Positions 1 through 6,887 of a stretch of DNA of 6,887 nt are shown here, piece after piece. This DNA comes from Acidobacteriota bacterium (GTDB lineage: Bacteria; Acidobacteriota; Terriglobia; Terriglobales; Acidobacteriaceae). Position 1 is the first letter of the stretch. Each line of letters starts with the position of its first letter. The position numbers and the translations under genes were made by a program. The stretch spans positions 1 through 6,887 of the forward strand of contig JAJYAE010000232.1 of NCBI GenBank assembly GCA_021779695.1, read 5' to 3'. Below the pieces are notes generated by a model. The model did not search any database, was not told where the DNA came from, and saw nothing but the letters and a program-made list of their open reading frames with translations.

Positions 1-1334
1 CAAACTCCTCCGCGCCGCGGAGCGTGCTTCTGGAAATCGGCGGGCTGGATGAATCTTTCAGCCGTGGCAATGACGCCGATCTAGGATTCCGCCTTCTCCA
101 AGCCTCGTATCGCTTTACCTACCTGCCTGCTTGCGTGACCCATCAGCTGTTTTCCAAGACGCGCGCGGGCATCATCCAGGATGCTTCGGATGAGGGCATC
201 TCTGAGATTCGCCTGTGCCGTAAACATCCTGAGATGCGCGTTGATTCTCGTTTTGGATCGATGTCATCCAGAAGTCTGTGGAAGCGCTTCCTCATCTGGG
301 CTCTCGCAACCGCACCGTTCTCCGCAGTGCCTCTGCTTACGTTCGCTGTGAGCGTTTTGTCTGCGCTGCGCAAAATCCCAGCTGCGCGCGCCATGTCGTT
401 CCATTTGTTCCTGACGCAGCAGAACATCGCCACTTATCGGTCCGCTGTGCGGTTTGCGGGCTCGTGGAATGCATTGCGAAGGGAGTTCGGTCTGCGGCTG
501 CCGGTCCTGATGTACCACAACATCGGTCCGCTTCGAGATGGATTTGATGTGTATTTGACCGTTTCACCGGAATTGCTGGAACGCCACTTAAAGTGGATTC
601 GAAAGCACGGCTACACTCCCATTCGCGTTGCGGATTGGGTCGCATATCAGCGCGAAGGCAAGCCTCTTGCGGAAAAACCAATTCTACTTACCTTTGACGA
701 TGCCTATAAGGATTTGGCCGAATTCGGATTGCCGTTGTTGCGTAAGTACGGCTATACAGGTACTGTTTTTGTGGTCACGGACGAAATTGGGGGAACCAAC
801 GCATGGGATCTGCACCTGGGTCTCTCTGAACAACCTCTCATGTCCGAAGAACAGATTCGCCTCTGGTCTCAGCAGGGGATCGAATTCGGTGCACATACCC
901 GGACACACGCCGATTTAACAAGAGCAACACTCGAGGAAACTGCTGAAGAGATGCTAGGAAGTCGGAAGCGGCTTGAAGAGATCCTGGGACTCCCCGTCAC
1001 CGCGCTGGCTTATCCCTATGGCTATTACACGGAACAGGTGGCAGAGATCGCTCGGCAACACTTTGACGCCGCCCTTACATGTGATCTCGGCATGAATTCC
1101 GTGGCAACGGACCTGCTTCACCTTCACAGAAGTGAGGTTGTGCCGTTTTCGAGCTGGGGTGAAATGCGCAGCATGGCCTCCTTAGGATTTAATGCCTTCT
1201 ACACAGCCCGACACATTGCGCGATCATACCGAGACAGGCTGAAGCAGCGGCTCAGCAGGACCATCCAGCTGCTGTTTCGATCGGAGAGATCAGTCGACTT
1301 AAGGGGAAAAATCCAAAATAACTCTAATAAATAG
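1..1334 (+). CDS. Glycosyltransferase family 2 / polysaccharide deacetylase (NodB/CE4) fusion protein, 5'-truncated
   Basis: The reading frame is open to the left edge (first full codon at 3), so the GTG at 24 is internal and the gene starts outside the window. Counting the valine at 24 as residue 1, residues -7 to about 45 look like the end of a GT-A glycosyltransferase: NSSAPR, then IGGLDESF, then GNDADLGFRL (acidic ED-like motif, D17/D19) and H40. A hydrophobic stretch at about 86-113 could be a membrane segment or hairpin. Residues 159-380 form a full NodB-type deacetylase domain: LMYHNIG at 162-168, TFDD at 223-226 (catalytic base D225, metal ligand D226), HTRTH at 291-295 (metal ligands H291 and H295), YPYG at 330-333, and LHLHRSEV near 365. 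The C-terminal tail of about 55 residues is basic. CE4 enzymes remove N-acetyl groups from GlcNAc-type polymers. A role in making and then deacetylating a surface polysaccharide is inferred. The deacetylase call is strong. The glycosyltransferase call rests on a short visible stretch, and the substrate is unknown. Confidence 0.87.
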   Translation, partial: NSSAPRSVLLEIGGLDESFSRGNDADLGFRLLQASYRFTYLPACVTHQLFSKTRAGIIQDASDEGISEIRLCRKHPEMRVDSRFGSMSSRSLWKRFLIWALATAPFSAVPLLTFAVSVLSALRKIPAARAMSFHLFLTQQNIATYRSAVRFAGSWNALRREFGLRLPVLMYHNIGPLRDGFDVYLTVSPELLERHLKWIRKHGYTPIRVADWVAYQREGKPLAEKPILLTFDDAYKDLAEFGLPLLRKYGYTGTVFVVTDEIGGTNAWDLHLGLSEQPLMSEEQIRLWSQQGIEFGAHTRTHADLTRATLEETAEEMLGSRKRLEEILGLPVTALAYPYGYYTEQVAEIARQHFDAALTCDLGMNSVATDLLHLHRSEVVPFSSWGEMRSMASLGFNAFYTARHIARSYRDRLKQRLSRTIQLLFRSERSVDLRGKIQNNSNK

Positions 1335-1353
1335 AATGGTTTACTTTGAAGCC

Positions 1354-1382
1354 AAGACACAAGATTGATGTGAGCTTATAAA
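1354..1382 (+). promoter_or_regulatory. Possible upstream sigma70-type promoter for groESL
   Basis: AAGACA at 1354-1359 (4 of 6 to TTGACA, matching the GACA part) is followed after exactly 17 bases by TATAAA at 1377-1382 (5 of 6 to TATAAT), inside the AT-rich island. Transcription would begin near 1389, within an inverted repeat at 1381-1402, and give groES a leader of about 250 bases. AT-rich DNA yields such matches by chance, so this is only a candidate second promoter. Confidence 0.3.
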
Positions 1383-1402
1383 TATAGCAATGCTTCTATA
1401 TT
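1381..1402. repeat. AT-rich inverted repeat, possible operator
   Basis: AATATAG at 1381-1387 is the exact reverse complement of CTATATT at 1396-1402, with an 8-base spacer. It overlaps the end of the possible -10 box at 1377-1382, where a repressor would be expected to bind. No T tract follows on either strand, so it is unlikely to be an intrinsic terminator. It matches no regulator site that I recognise. Confidence 0.4.
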
Positions 1403-1425
1403 AAAAATTGAGCGTAAGACGCTCA
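1403..1425 (-). terminator. Small hairpin, terminator-like on the minus strand
   Basis: TGAGCGT (1409-1415) and ACGCTCA (1419-1425) form a perfect 7-bp stem with a 3-base loop. Read on the minus strand, the stem is followed after one base by five T residues (the complement of A at 1403-1407), as in a short intrinsic terminator. No minus-strand gene lies upstream of it, so it would act on antisense transcription from the groES region. On the plus strand the following bases are not a T tract, so it is at best a weak terminator for the deacetylase gene. Confidence 0.35.
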
Positions 1426-1442
1426 TCTATTCCTCCAAGCTC

Positions 1443-1472
1443 TTGACAACTTGGCGTGATCTCACCTACCTT
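1443..1472 (+). promoter_or_regulatory. Main groESL promoter (perfect -35 box)
   Basis: TTGACA at 1443-1448 matches the housekeeping -35 consensus exactly. The best -10 candidate is TACCTT at 1467-1472, after an 18-base spacer, with only 3 of 6 consensus bases. The predicted start, near 1479, falls inside the CIRCE-like operator, which is the usual arrangement for HrcA-repressed chaperone genes. The -35 call is firm; the -10 position is less certain. Confidence 0.6.
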
Positions 1473-1498
1473 TAGCAATTGGAAGGCGAGACTGCTAG
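1472..1498. promoter_or_regulatory. CIRCE-like operator (HrcA binding site)
   Basis: TTAGCAATT at 1472-1480 and GACTGCTAG at 1490-1498 are separated by exactly 9 bases. The CIRCE consensus is TTAGCACTC-N9-GAGTGCTAA, and each arm matches it at 7 of 9 positions. The core TTAGCA/TGCTA is intact; the outer T-A pair and the inner bases have drifted. The operator directly follows a perfect -35 box and precedes groES. In CIRCE systems HrcA bound here blocks transcription, and GroEL is needed for active HrcA, closing a feedback loop. HrcA itself is not in the window. Confidence 0.72.
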
Positions 1499-1594
1499 CA
1501 CCTCGCTGGCAGGGCTGCTGACGGCTGAATCGAACTGCGTCCGCAGCTTCTATGGAATGCCTCCAGTGTTCTGTTTCACAACAACCCAAATCCA

Positions 1595-1619
1595 GTGAGC
1601 AACCACAGAGGCTGCTCAC
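1595..1619 (+). promoter_or_regulatory. Leader hairpin just upstream of the groES ribosome binding site
   Basis: GTGAGCA at 1595-1601 pairs perfectly with TGCTCAC at 1613-1619 around an 11-base loop, ending 4 bases before the GGAGG of the groES ribosome binding site. It would lie in the leader of the mRNA. It does not cover the ribosome binding site itself, so a role in mRNA stability or in shaping the leader is possible. No function is established from sequence alone. Confidence 0.45.
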
Positions 1620-1623
1620 ATGT

Positions 1624-1630
1624 GGAGGAG
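1624..1630 (+). promoter_or_regulatory. groES ribosome binding site
   Basis: GGAGGAG lies 10 bases before the ATG at 1641 and fixes the start of groES. An earlier in-frame ATG at 1620 would place this motif inside the coding region as codons 2-4, which makes that start unlikely. TGGAGG at 1623-1628 is also complementary to CCTCCA at 1560-1565 in the same leader. Confidence 0.7.
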
Positions 1631-1640
1631 AAGCGAAGCA

Positions 1641-1952
1641 ATGGCAGCAACATCTGTGACGACCACGTTTACCCCGCTTCATGACCGCATCCTCGTTCGC
1701 CGTCTCGAAGAGACGGAGACGGTCCGTGGAGGCATCATCATCCCCGACAGCGCCAAAGAGAAGCCCCAGGAAGGCGAAGTCATCTCTGTCGGCAAGGGAA
1801 AGTCCAACGACGAAGGCAAGGTCTTCCCGCTCGACGTCAAGGCAGGCGACCGGATTCTGTTCGGCAAGTACTCTGGAACCGAGATCAAGATCGACGGCGA
1901 AGAGTATCTGATCATGCGCGAGGAAGAAGTCCTCGGCATCGTCAAGAAGTAG
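1641..1952 (+). CDS. groES: Co-chaperonin GroES (Hsp10)
   Basis: This is the 103-residue lid of the GroEL folding chamber: seven copies cap the cytoplasmic GroEL ring in an ATP-dependent way. The start at 1641 is chosen for its ribosome binding site at 1624-1630. Visible family features are [10 protein letters not shown] at 12-21, the flexible mobile loop at about 24-40 with the GroEL-contacting hydrophobic triplet III at 32-34 after GG, the GEV(I/V)xVGxG strand at 45-53, the [12 protein letters not shown] stretch at 63-74, and the ending [15 protein letters not shown]. The N-terminus is about 7 residues longer than in E. coli GroES, with a Thr-rich lead. It is the first gene of the groES-groEL operon, 80 bases ahead of groEL with no terminator between, and probably repressed by HrcA through the CIRCE-like site at 1472-1498. 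Confidence 0.97.
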   Translation: MAATSVTTTFTPLHDRILVRRLEETETVRGGIIIPDSAKEKPQEGEVISVGKGKSNDEGKVFPLDVKAGDRILFGKYSGTEIKIDGEEYLIMREEEVLGIVKK

Positions 1953-2029
1953 CTGGATTGTGGCGCGCATGGCACGACTTTGCCGCCAAGGATTCAACCT
2001 AAAGCTGCAATTTTAAGAAGGAGATTTGA

Positions 2030-3703
<1,674 letters not shown>

Positions 3704-3744
3704 GGCACCGTCTGGCCGACCTTCATCGGCTGGCTGAATCATGC

Positions 3745-3781
3745 AAAGGAGCCCCTGGCGCAAGCTCGGGGCTCCTTTTTT
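3745..3781 (+). terminator. Intrinsic terminator of the groES-groEL operon
   Basis: GGAGCCCC at 3748-3755 pairs with GGGGCTCC at 3768-3775 around a 12-base loop, and the stem is followed by six T residues (3776-3781). The A residues at 3745-3747 can extend the stem into the T tract. It begins 41 bases after the groEL stop codon. This is a textbook Rho-independent terminator on the plus strand. Confidence 0.9.
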
Positions 3782-3794
3782 GCGCGAGATTTGA

Positions 3795-3836
3795 CCAATA
3801 AGAAACCGGGAGCCGTAGCTCCCGGTTTCTTATTGG
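3795..3836. terminator. Bidirectional terminator: perfect 19-bp inverted repeat
   Basis: CCAATAAGAAACCGGGAGC at 3795-3813 is the exact reverse complement of 3818-3836, with a 4-base loop CGTA. The GC-rich core next to the loop is followed on either strand by the same T-rich arm (TTTCTTATT), so the hairpin can stop transcription from both sides. It lies between two converging genes: 16 bases beyond the stop codon of the minus-strand receptor gene, and just after the groEL terminator, for which it is a backup. Confidence 0.85.
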
Positions 3837-3851
3837 CTTAAATCACTGCCC

Positions 3852-6800
3852 TTAGTAGGTGAAGTGGATTCCCATCGTGAAGGCTCGGTTGCCACCAATA
3901 GTGTTGGTCGCTGAACCGAAGTTCGCAGCGTTGTTTGGGCAGCCTTGCGTATTGCTAATCGCATATACCTGTACACAAGTTCCCGTACCCACCGGAATGG
4001 TTGTGGGCAACTGCGTGTTGCGCCCGCTGCCTGATGAATAGGGCAGCTGGTCCAGGTTGTTGCGGGTCGACTGCTGGTCGGTTGGATTCGCCCCCGTCGC
4101 AATCTGACCGTAATTGAGATAGATCGAACCGGGCGTGCAGTTGTTGCCAGCCTGTGCTGCGGAAGTGGAGCAGGCGTAGACCTGTCGAATCTGTGCCTGA
4201 TCCTGAGGAATATCCAGGCTCGTTGTGTTGGTTACGTTGAAGGCGTTGAAGTCGTACTGGATCGTAAATCGCTCGGACACGTGAAAGGACTTACGCACGG
4301 AGAGATCCAGCCGCCGCTGTGCTCCCTGACGGAAAATGTTGCGTTGGCCCGTATTGAAGGCAGTTTCGTAGATATCCTGCGGATCCGTTCCCGTGGAAAC
4401 CGGCACGCCCATTTGTCCCGGTGCGACGTAATTGATGGCAATCTGAGTTGGATCGATATACGGGATGTAGTTCCCTCCCGTTCCGCGCCGCGCTCCATTG
4501 TTGCCAGTCAGTGCAGTCTTTGGATGAGCAGGATCCTTGATGCCCAGAATTGGATTCATCAAGTTCGGGAAATCTCCAAAGTTGAGGCTGCCCACTGCGC
4601 CGTAGAATTCGTAGAGCGAATAGGGCTGGCCGCTCTGCAACGTACCCATACCAGTCAACTGCCAATCGTTCGTGAAGTAGGACGCGAGCGACTGCTCCTG
4701 TGCGAACTTGGGAAGATTGACGAGAAAGTTGCCGTTGAAGACATGCGTACGGTCAAAGTCCGAGGACGCATACGAGTTGCGCAGATGCTTTGGATCGTTG
4801 CCCGTAAAGAACAATCCGATGTCGCTCTGCTCGTCGAGAGCGTGGCTCCAGGTGTAGCTTCCGCCAACCTGGAAGTTGTGAGAGAGCCGCTTTTCAACGT
4901 GAGTTTCGAGTGCATCATACGCTGAGATGCCCACCGCCTGGAAGTCCGCGGCATTGGGGTTATATCCCACGTACGGGGCTCTGAAATCAGTGTTGCCGCC
5001 ATCATAGGTATTCCACGGCTCACCTGCAATCGGGTCGTAATCGTAGCCGTCGCTCATGGAGTTCTGATTGAGGACTTCAAACCCGTAGGTTGCCGTCTCA
5101 CCCCATATCGGGTTGCTTGGGGTCGCAATACCGGGCTCGTTGAGCGGCAGCGGAATCACGCTGTGACGGCCACGATTGCCGGTGTAGCCAATCGTCACCG
5201 CGAGGTTGCTTGTTGGCTGCCATTGCACGTTCAACGTGTAGTTAATGGTGTATGGCAGCTTGTTGTTCTTGTCATACGAACCGAAGTTCAGTGTTGGAGT
5301 GCAGAGGAAGTATCCCTCCTGGTTTTGGACGCCGCCGCAATTCTTGCCAAACTGGGCATAGTAACTGGTCGGGTCAGGAGAACCGGTCATGATATTCAAT
5401 TGGTTCTGGAGAGCCTGCTTAATCGTAGCTGGATTCGAGTTGGGCGGAACGTAGCTGGAGACCGTCAAGCCATTGCCGATCGGGTCCGCCAACGTGTTTC
5501 CCAAGCCGTTAGCGTAGCTCACAAGCGGGGCTGACTCGGTGACTCCGAACGGCCCGCCAATCGAACCGCCTGCCGGTTGCGAGAGATAACTGACCAGCTC
5601 ACCGCGATCGTAATAGATGCCCGCACCGCCGTTGATGACCAGATTGCCGTGGAAGGATTTTGGCGAATAGGCAAAGCCGAGGCGCGGCGAAATGCCCCAT
5701 TGCCGGCCATTGAGTGTGGAGTTACTCACGCCCGGCGTCGGATTGTATTTGTTGTTGCCTGCAACTATGAAACCTGCGTTGTTAACCGTGAAACCCGTGC
5801 TGGTATTTCCTGTCACGTTGTAGAGCGACGGATCGAAGTTAAACATGTTGCCATATTTTTCGGTCAGTCCGCCGTGGTAGTCATAGCGAACGCCACCAGT
5901 GAGGCTCAGATTCGTCAGCACCTGCCACTTGTCCTGCACATAGCCTGAGATCTCGTTGGACCGGTAATAGCGGTCTGCGTTATTCCGATGGCTGACAGGG
6001 TCCACGCTTTCGATCAGGCTCGACGAATGCACCTTGCCCTGCAAGAAGCTGTCAAAGCTGTTGACATTCACTTCCGCAAAGCCCGTCCGGTTGTTGGTGA
6101 TATTGAGCTGAGTATAGCTGTACCCACCTCCCGCGACGATGGTGTGCTTGCCCGCGGTAAAGATCAGGTTGGTGGAAGGATTCAGGCGATTCTGATAATA
6201 GCCCATATCCACGAAGGCACTGTAGGGACCGACCGTCAATCCCGGCGCATATTGTTCACTGCTGGCGAACTGGCTGATCTGAAGGCCCGGCAGGCCAGGA
6301 TTGAGAGGGGCAGTCCCGGCTGCACCAACGCCGTAGTTTCCGCCACCCGCCGTCTGTGTGAAGTAGCTATAGGAACCCATGCGGACAAAGCCGAGTCGCT
6401 GCTCCCAGTTCAGCCGCGGCCCTATCGCGATTGTGTTGTCGATCGCTGCCACCTGGGATCCGTTATTCTGCGTCACCGGAAAGCCACCGGTCGCCGAGTA
6501 CCCATAAGGCTTCGTCACGGGAGCATTTTGGTAGAAATATTTCGCAGAAATCCGGTCGGTGCCCGTCATGTCATAATCGACCGAGATTGCCGCCTGGTCG
6601 GAGGTCAACTTCGATGTCCCAATCAAAATGACATTTGGAACGCCGTACTGATACGACGCATTCGATTGAGCCGAAGGAATCAGATATTGACCATTGGGCA
6701 GCTTGGCATTCAAGAGGCCGGCAGCAATTGAATCGATCTGGTTGGCCGTTGTCGAACCACCCCATATCGCATCCGCGCTGGCGAGCCCTGCGTTGGAACG

Positions 6801-6887
6801 GTCATCCGTCAGCCCAGAGGGCACAGTCATTTGCGAGATGCCGGTCGCTTCGTCTGCGTTATCTCGGTGCTGGTACGCGGCAAAAAA
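3852..6887 (-). CDS. TonB-dependent receptor, Oar-like, N-terminus beyond the window
   Basis: The frame runs to the right edge, giving about 1011 C-terminal residues; the methionine at 6830 is internal, since 19 open codons precede it (FFAAYQHRDNADEATGISQ). Members of this acidobacterial family usually begin with a signal peptide, a carboxypeptidase-regulatory-like domain and a plug, none of which is visible; this part is essentially the outer-membrane beta-barrel. Numbering from the methionine at 6830, typical landmarks are EISGYVQDKWQV at 293-304, GGVRYDYHGG near 312, SPRLGFAYSP at 381-390, GSYTWSHALDE at 657-667, NDWQLTGMGTLQSGQPYS at 721-738, RNIFRQGAQRRLDLSVRKSF at 830-849 and FNAFNVTN at 861-868. 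The end, FTMGIHFTY, is a last beta-strand with a terminal aromatic residue suited to BAM-dependent insertion. All six cysteines lie in three close pairs (498/510, 887/898, 952/964). Import substrate unknown; oligosaccharide or peptide uptake is only a general guess. Confidence 0.93.
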   Translation of the reverse strand, partial: FFAAYQHRDNADEATGISQMTVPSGLTDDRSNAGLASADAIWGGSTTANQIDSIAAGLLNAKLPNGQYLIPSAQSNASYQYGVPNVILIGTSKLTSDQAAISVDYDMTGTDRISAKYFYQNAPVTKPYGYSATGGFPVTQNNGSQVAAIDNTIAIGPRLNWEQRLGFVRMGSYSYFTQTAGGGNYGVGAAGTAPLNPGLPGLQISQFASSEQYAPGLTVGPYSAFVDMGYYQNRLNPSTNLIFTAGKHTIVAGGGYSYTQLNITNNRTGFAEVNVNSFDSFLQGKVHSSSLIESVDPVSHRNNADRYYRSNEISGYVQDKWQVLTNLSLTGGVRYDYHGGLTEKYGNMFNFDPSLYNVTGNTSTGFTVNNAGFIVAGNNKYNPTPGVSNSTLNGRQWGISPRLGFAYSPKSFHGNLVINGGAGIYYDRGELVSYLSQPAGGSIGGPFGVTESAPLVSYANGLGNTLADPIGNGLTVSSYVPPNSNPATIKQALQNQLNIMTGSPDPTSYYAQFGKNCGGVQNQEGYFLCTPTLNFGSYDKNNKLPYTINYTLNVQWQPTSNLAVTIGYTGNRGRHSVIPLPLNEPGIATPSNPIWGETATYGFEVLNQNSMSDGYDYDPIAGEPWNTYDGGNTDFRAPYVGYNPNAADFQAVGISAYDALETHVEKRLSHNFQVGGSYTWSHALDEQSDIGLFFTGNDPKHLRNSYASSDFDRTHVFNGNFLVNLPKFAQEQSLASYFTNDWQLTGMGTLQSGQPYSLYEFYGAVGSLNFGDFPNLMNPILGIKDPAHPKTALTGNNGARRGTGGNYIPYIDPTQIAINYVAPGQMGVPVSTGTDPQDIYETAFNTGQRNIFRQGAQRRLDLSVRKSFHVSERFTIQYDFNAFNVTNTTSLDIPQDQAQIRQVYACSTSAAQAGNNCTPGSIYLNYGQIATGANPTDQQSTRNNLDQLPYSSGSGRNTQLPTTIPVGTGTCVQVYAISNTQGCPNNAANFGSATNTIGGNRAFTMGIHFTY

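Larger units (their letters stand above)
1335..1640. other. Gene-free regulatory region between the deacetylase gene and groES
   Basis: No convincing gene is present in these 306 bases. The left third (to about 1410) is clearly AT-rich compared with the flanking coding DNA and carries two short inverted repeats and a possible promoter. The right two thirds have normal composition and carry the main groESL promoter, a CIRCE-like operator, and a leader of about 160 bases containing a hairpin and the groES ribosome binding site. I see no strong + strand intrinsic terminator for the upstream deacetylase gene here. Confidence 0.7.

Noticed and set aside
24..26. GTG as a start codon for the deacetylase-containing gene
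   Set aside because: The frame is open upstream to the window edge, the residues before it (NSSAPRS) continue the glycosyltransferase motif, and no ribosome binding site precedes it.
1336..1368. Ten-codon ATG reading frame in the AT-rich island
   Set aside because: Very short, with no ribosome binding site and no recognisable peptide; expected by chance.
1620..1622. Alternative ATG start for groES, seven codons upstream
   Set aside because: It would place the GGAGGAG ribosome binding site inside the coding region; the ATG at 1641 is well spaced from it and gives a normal GroES length.
1401..1997. Minus-strand open frame of about 198 codons opposite groES
   Set aside because: It overlaps a certain gene and its regulatory region, its translation has no recognisable domain, and its composition mirrors groES codon bias.
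4281..4925. Plus-strand open frame of about 214 codons opposite the receptor gene
   Set aside because: Same reason: a shadow of a clear gene, with no recognisable protein features.
5988..6731. Plus-strand open frame of about 247 codons opposite the receptor gene
   Set aside because: Antisense to the beta-barrel coding region, no domain recognised, no convincing ribosome binding site or promoter.
6828..6830. Methionine codon at 6830 as the receptor start
   Set aside because: Nineteen in-frame codons precede it up to the window edge, and no signal peptide follows it; the protein clearly begins further away.

Overview
The window looks like a chromosomal piece of an acidobacterium, probably Terriglobia (Acidobacterium/Terriglobus/Granulicella-like). 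Three things point that way: a large Oar-like TonB-dependent receptor of the type that is highly expanded in that group, a GroEL closely resembling acidobacterial sequences including an extra segment near residue 130, and moderately GC-rich coding DNA. The taxonomic call comes from remembered family features, not from a search.

Layout from left to right. Positions 1-1334 (+) hold the 3' part of a gene that joins the end of a family 2 glycosyltransferase domain, a hydrophobic linker and a complete NodB/CE4-type polysaccharide deacetylase domain; its 5' end lies outside the window. Positions 1335-1640 have no gene. They start as an AT-rich island with two small inverted repeats and a possible promoter, followed by a perfect TTGACA -35 box, a degenerate CIRCE (HrcA) operator and a structured groES leader. 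groES (1641-1952) and groEL (2033-3703) form a standard chaperonin operon on the + strand. Positions 3704-3851 hold two terminators: a GC-rich hairpin with a T tract serving groEL, then a perfect 19-bp inverted repeat that can stop both groEL and the converging gene. Positions 3852-6887 (-) hold the C-terminal ~1011 residues of the receptor, essentially its beta-barrel; its start lies beyond the right edge.

How the genes relate. groES and groEL work together as the Hsp60/Hsp10 folding machine and appear to be under HrcA control. The glycosyltransferase-deacetylase on the left is probably the end of an exopolysaccharide or cell-surface glycan locus, and the receptor on the right is an independent outer-membrane gene. 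No mobile element, CRISPR array, tRNA or rRNA is visible. I see no clearly new multi-gene system. The items most worth checking are the glycosyltransferase-deacetylase fusion, the regulatory region of groESL, the GroEL insertion and the three regularly spaced cysteine pairs of the receptor.
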